33,253 nucleotides of DNA. It comes from Lachnospiraceae bacterium. GTDB lineage: Bacteria; Bacillota; Clostridia; Lachnospirales; Lachnospiraceae. A program made the position numbers and the translations under genes. This document shows positions 32,985 through 33,253 of this stretch, in pieces. The stretch's first letter is position 1. Each line of letters begins with the position of its first letter. The notes below the pieces were generated by a model. It searched no databases. It was given only the letters and a program-made list of their open reading frames with translations, and was not told the DNA's origin. Where the stretch lies: NCBI GenBank assembly GCA_014804245.1, contig JAAVAE010000052.1, forward strand, positions 1-33,253, written 5' to 3'.

Positions 32985-33253
32985 GACATCACCTCCGTAA
33001 GATTGAATAAATTCATCTGTCTGACCGGCTCAAAATTCATCCATAAGATTTCTCTTTTCTTTGAGTTTACCTGCGAATAACAGGTTGTCTCTTCCCTGTG
33101 CCATCCTTTCAGACGGTCATTATATAAATCATTGTCATAGCCGGACAAAAGAACGGGTCCCTTGTGAGAAAGCAACACATCCAGCAAATCATTCTGGTCT
33201 TTATCTTCCATCTCACATCTGTACTGTTTCCCATGTCTGGTATCTAAAACATA
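32981..33253 (-). CDS. C-terminal part of D12-class DNA adenine methyltransferase (cut by window edge)
   Basis: The frame is open from the window edge to a TGA at 32981 (90 residues visible). It starts YVLDTRHGKQY, which fits the stretch right after a DPPY motif, and continues with LLDVLLSHKGPVLLSGYDNDLY and KREILWMNF, the usual end of Dam-like N6-adenine methyltransferases. The N-terminal SAM-binding and recognition parts lie beyond the right edge. An internal ATG at 33211 exists but the open frame upstream shows that it is not the start. Confidence 0.82.
   Translation of the reverse strand, partial: YVLDTRHGKQYRCEMEDKDQNDLLDVLLSHKGPVLLSGYDNDLYNDRLKGWHREETTCYSQVNSKKREILWMNFEPVRQMNLFNLTEVMS

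Noticed and set aside
32563-33211. Start of the methyltransferase at the ATG at 33211
   Set aside because: The reading frame stays open up to the window edge and matches the family upstream of this Met.
24349-33253. Integrase, attachment sites and CRISPR array
   Set aside because: No recombinase motif, no repeat-spacer series and no matching att repeat could be found in the window.

Overview
The window looks like part of a Clostridia chromosome, most likely a Lachnospiraceae gut anaerobe. The pointers are low-to-moderate GC, strong AGGAGG-type ribosome binding sites with some TTG/GTG starts, a GerW/YtfJ sporulation protein, a PbpA/RodA pair, Gx-transporter and NusG-II neighbours, and a methionine synthase that lacks its C-terminal activation domain. 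The family assignment is inferred from gene content; no search could be run.

Layout. (1) 1-12300: rpmB (+) faces a long leftward run. In transcription order the run is NusG-II protein, Gx transporter, ruvA, ruvB, zapA, a hairpin, U32 peptidase, RodA/FtsW, class B PBP, a 105-aa protein, DUF2953 protein, GerW/YtfJ, a 46-aa membrane peptide and a coiled-coil J-domain protein. Most junctions are 0-2 nt or overlap, so this is a cell envelope, division and DNA repair superoperon. A membrane-anchored PrsA/SurA-like foldase (11024-12295) has its own terminator. (2) 12419-20631: leftward amino-acid block metH-ilvB-ilvN(a)-ilvN(b)-ilvC-leuC-leuD, giving branched-chain amino acid synthesis with a cobalamin methionine synthase 29 nt upstream. 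leuA, leuB and ilvD are not in the window. (3) 20827-24289: envelope and hypothetical genes: a lipoprotein, two tandem DUF4870 proteins, DUF2752, a zinc-ribbon membrane protein and a CPBP intramembrane protease.

(4) 24350-33253: phage-derived DNA running off the right edge. Two leftward gene blocks (33253 to 30554 and 29362 to 24510) are separated by a short rightward pair, an XRE-type repressor and a PH-like/SHOCT protein. The 342-nt gap at 29363-29704 is a regulatory switch with divergent sigma-A-like promoters and repeated TTTTGTGTT boxes. Cargo includes a Rha-like regulator, a frameshifted DUF551 gene, a Cys-rich/DUF5406 fusion with an internal start, a Lar-like protein, an HNH nuclease, YopX, a radical SAM enzyme, several Cys-rich mini-proteins and the end of a D12-class adenine methyltransferase. 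No integrase, terminase, portal or tail gene is visible, so the element is either incomplete or continues to the right.

The most interesting parts are the phage radical SAM/methyltransferase cluster, the lysogeny switch with its PH-SHOCT partner, the nested DUF5406 gene and the one-base break in the DUF551 gene. Several small genes (46, 33 and 57 aa) were found by direct translation of gaps between larger genes.
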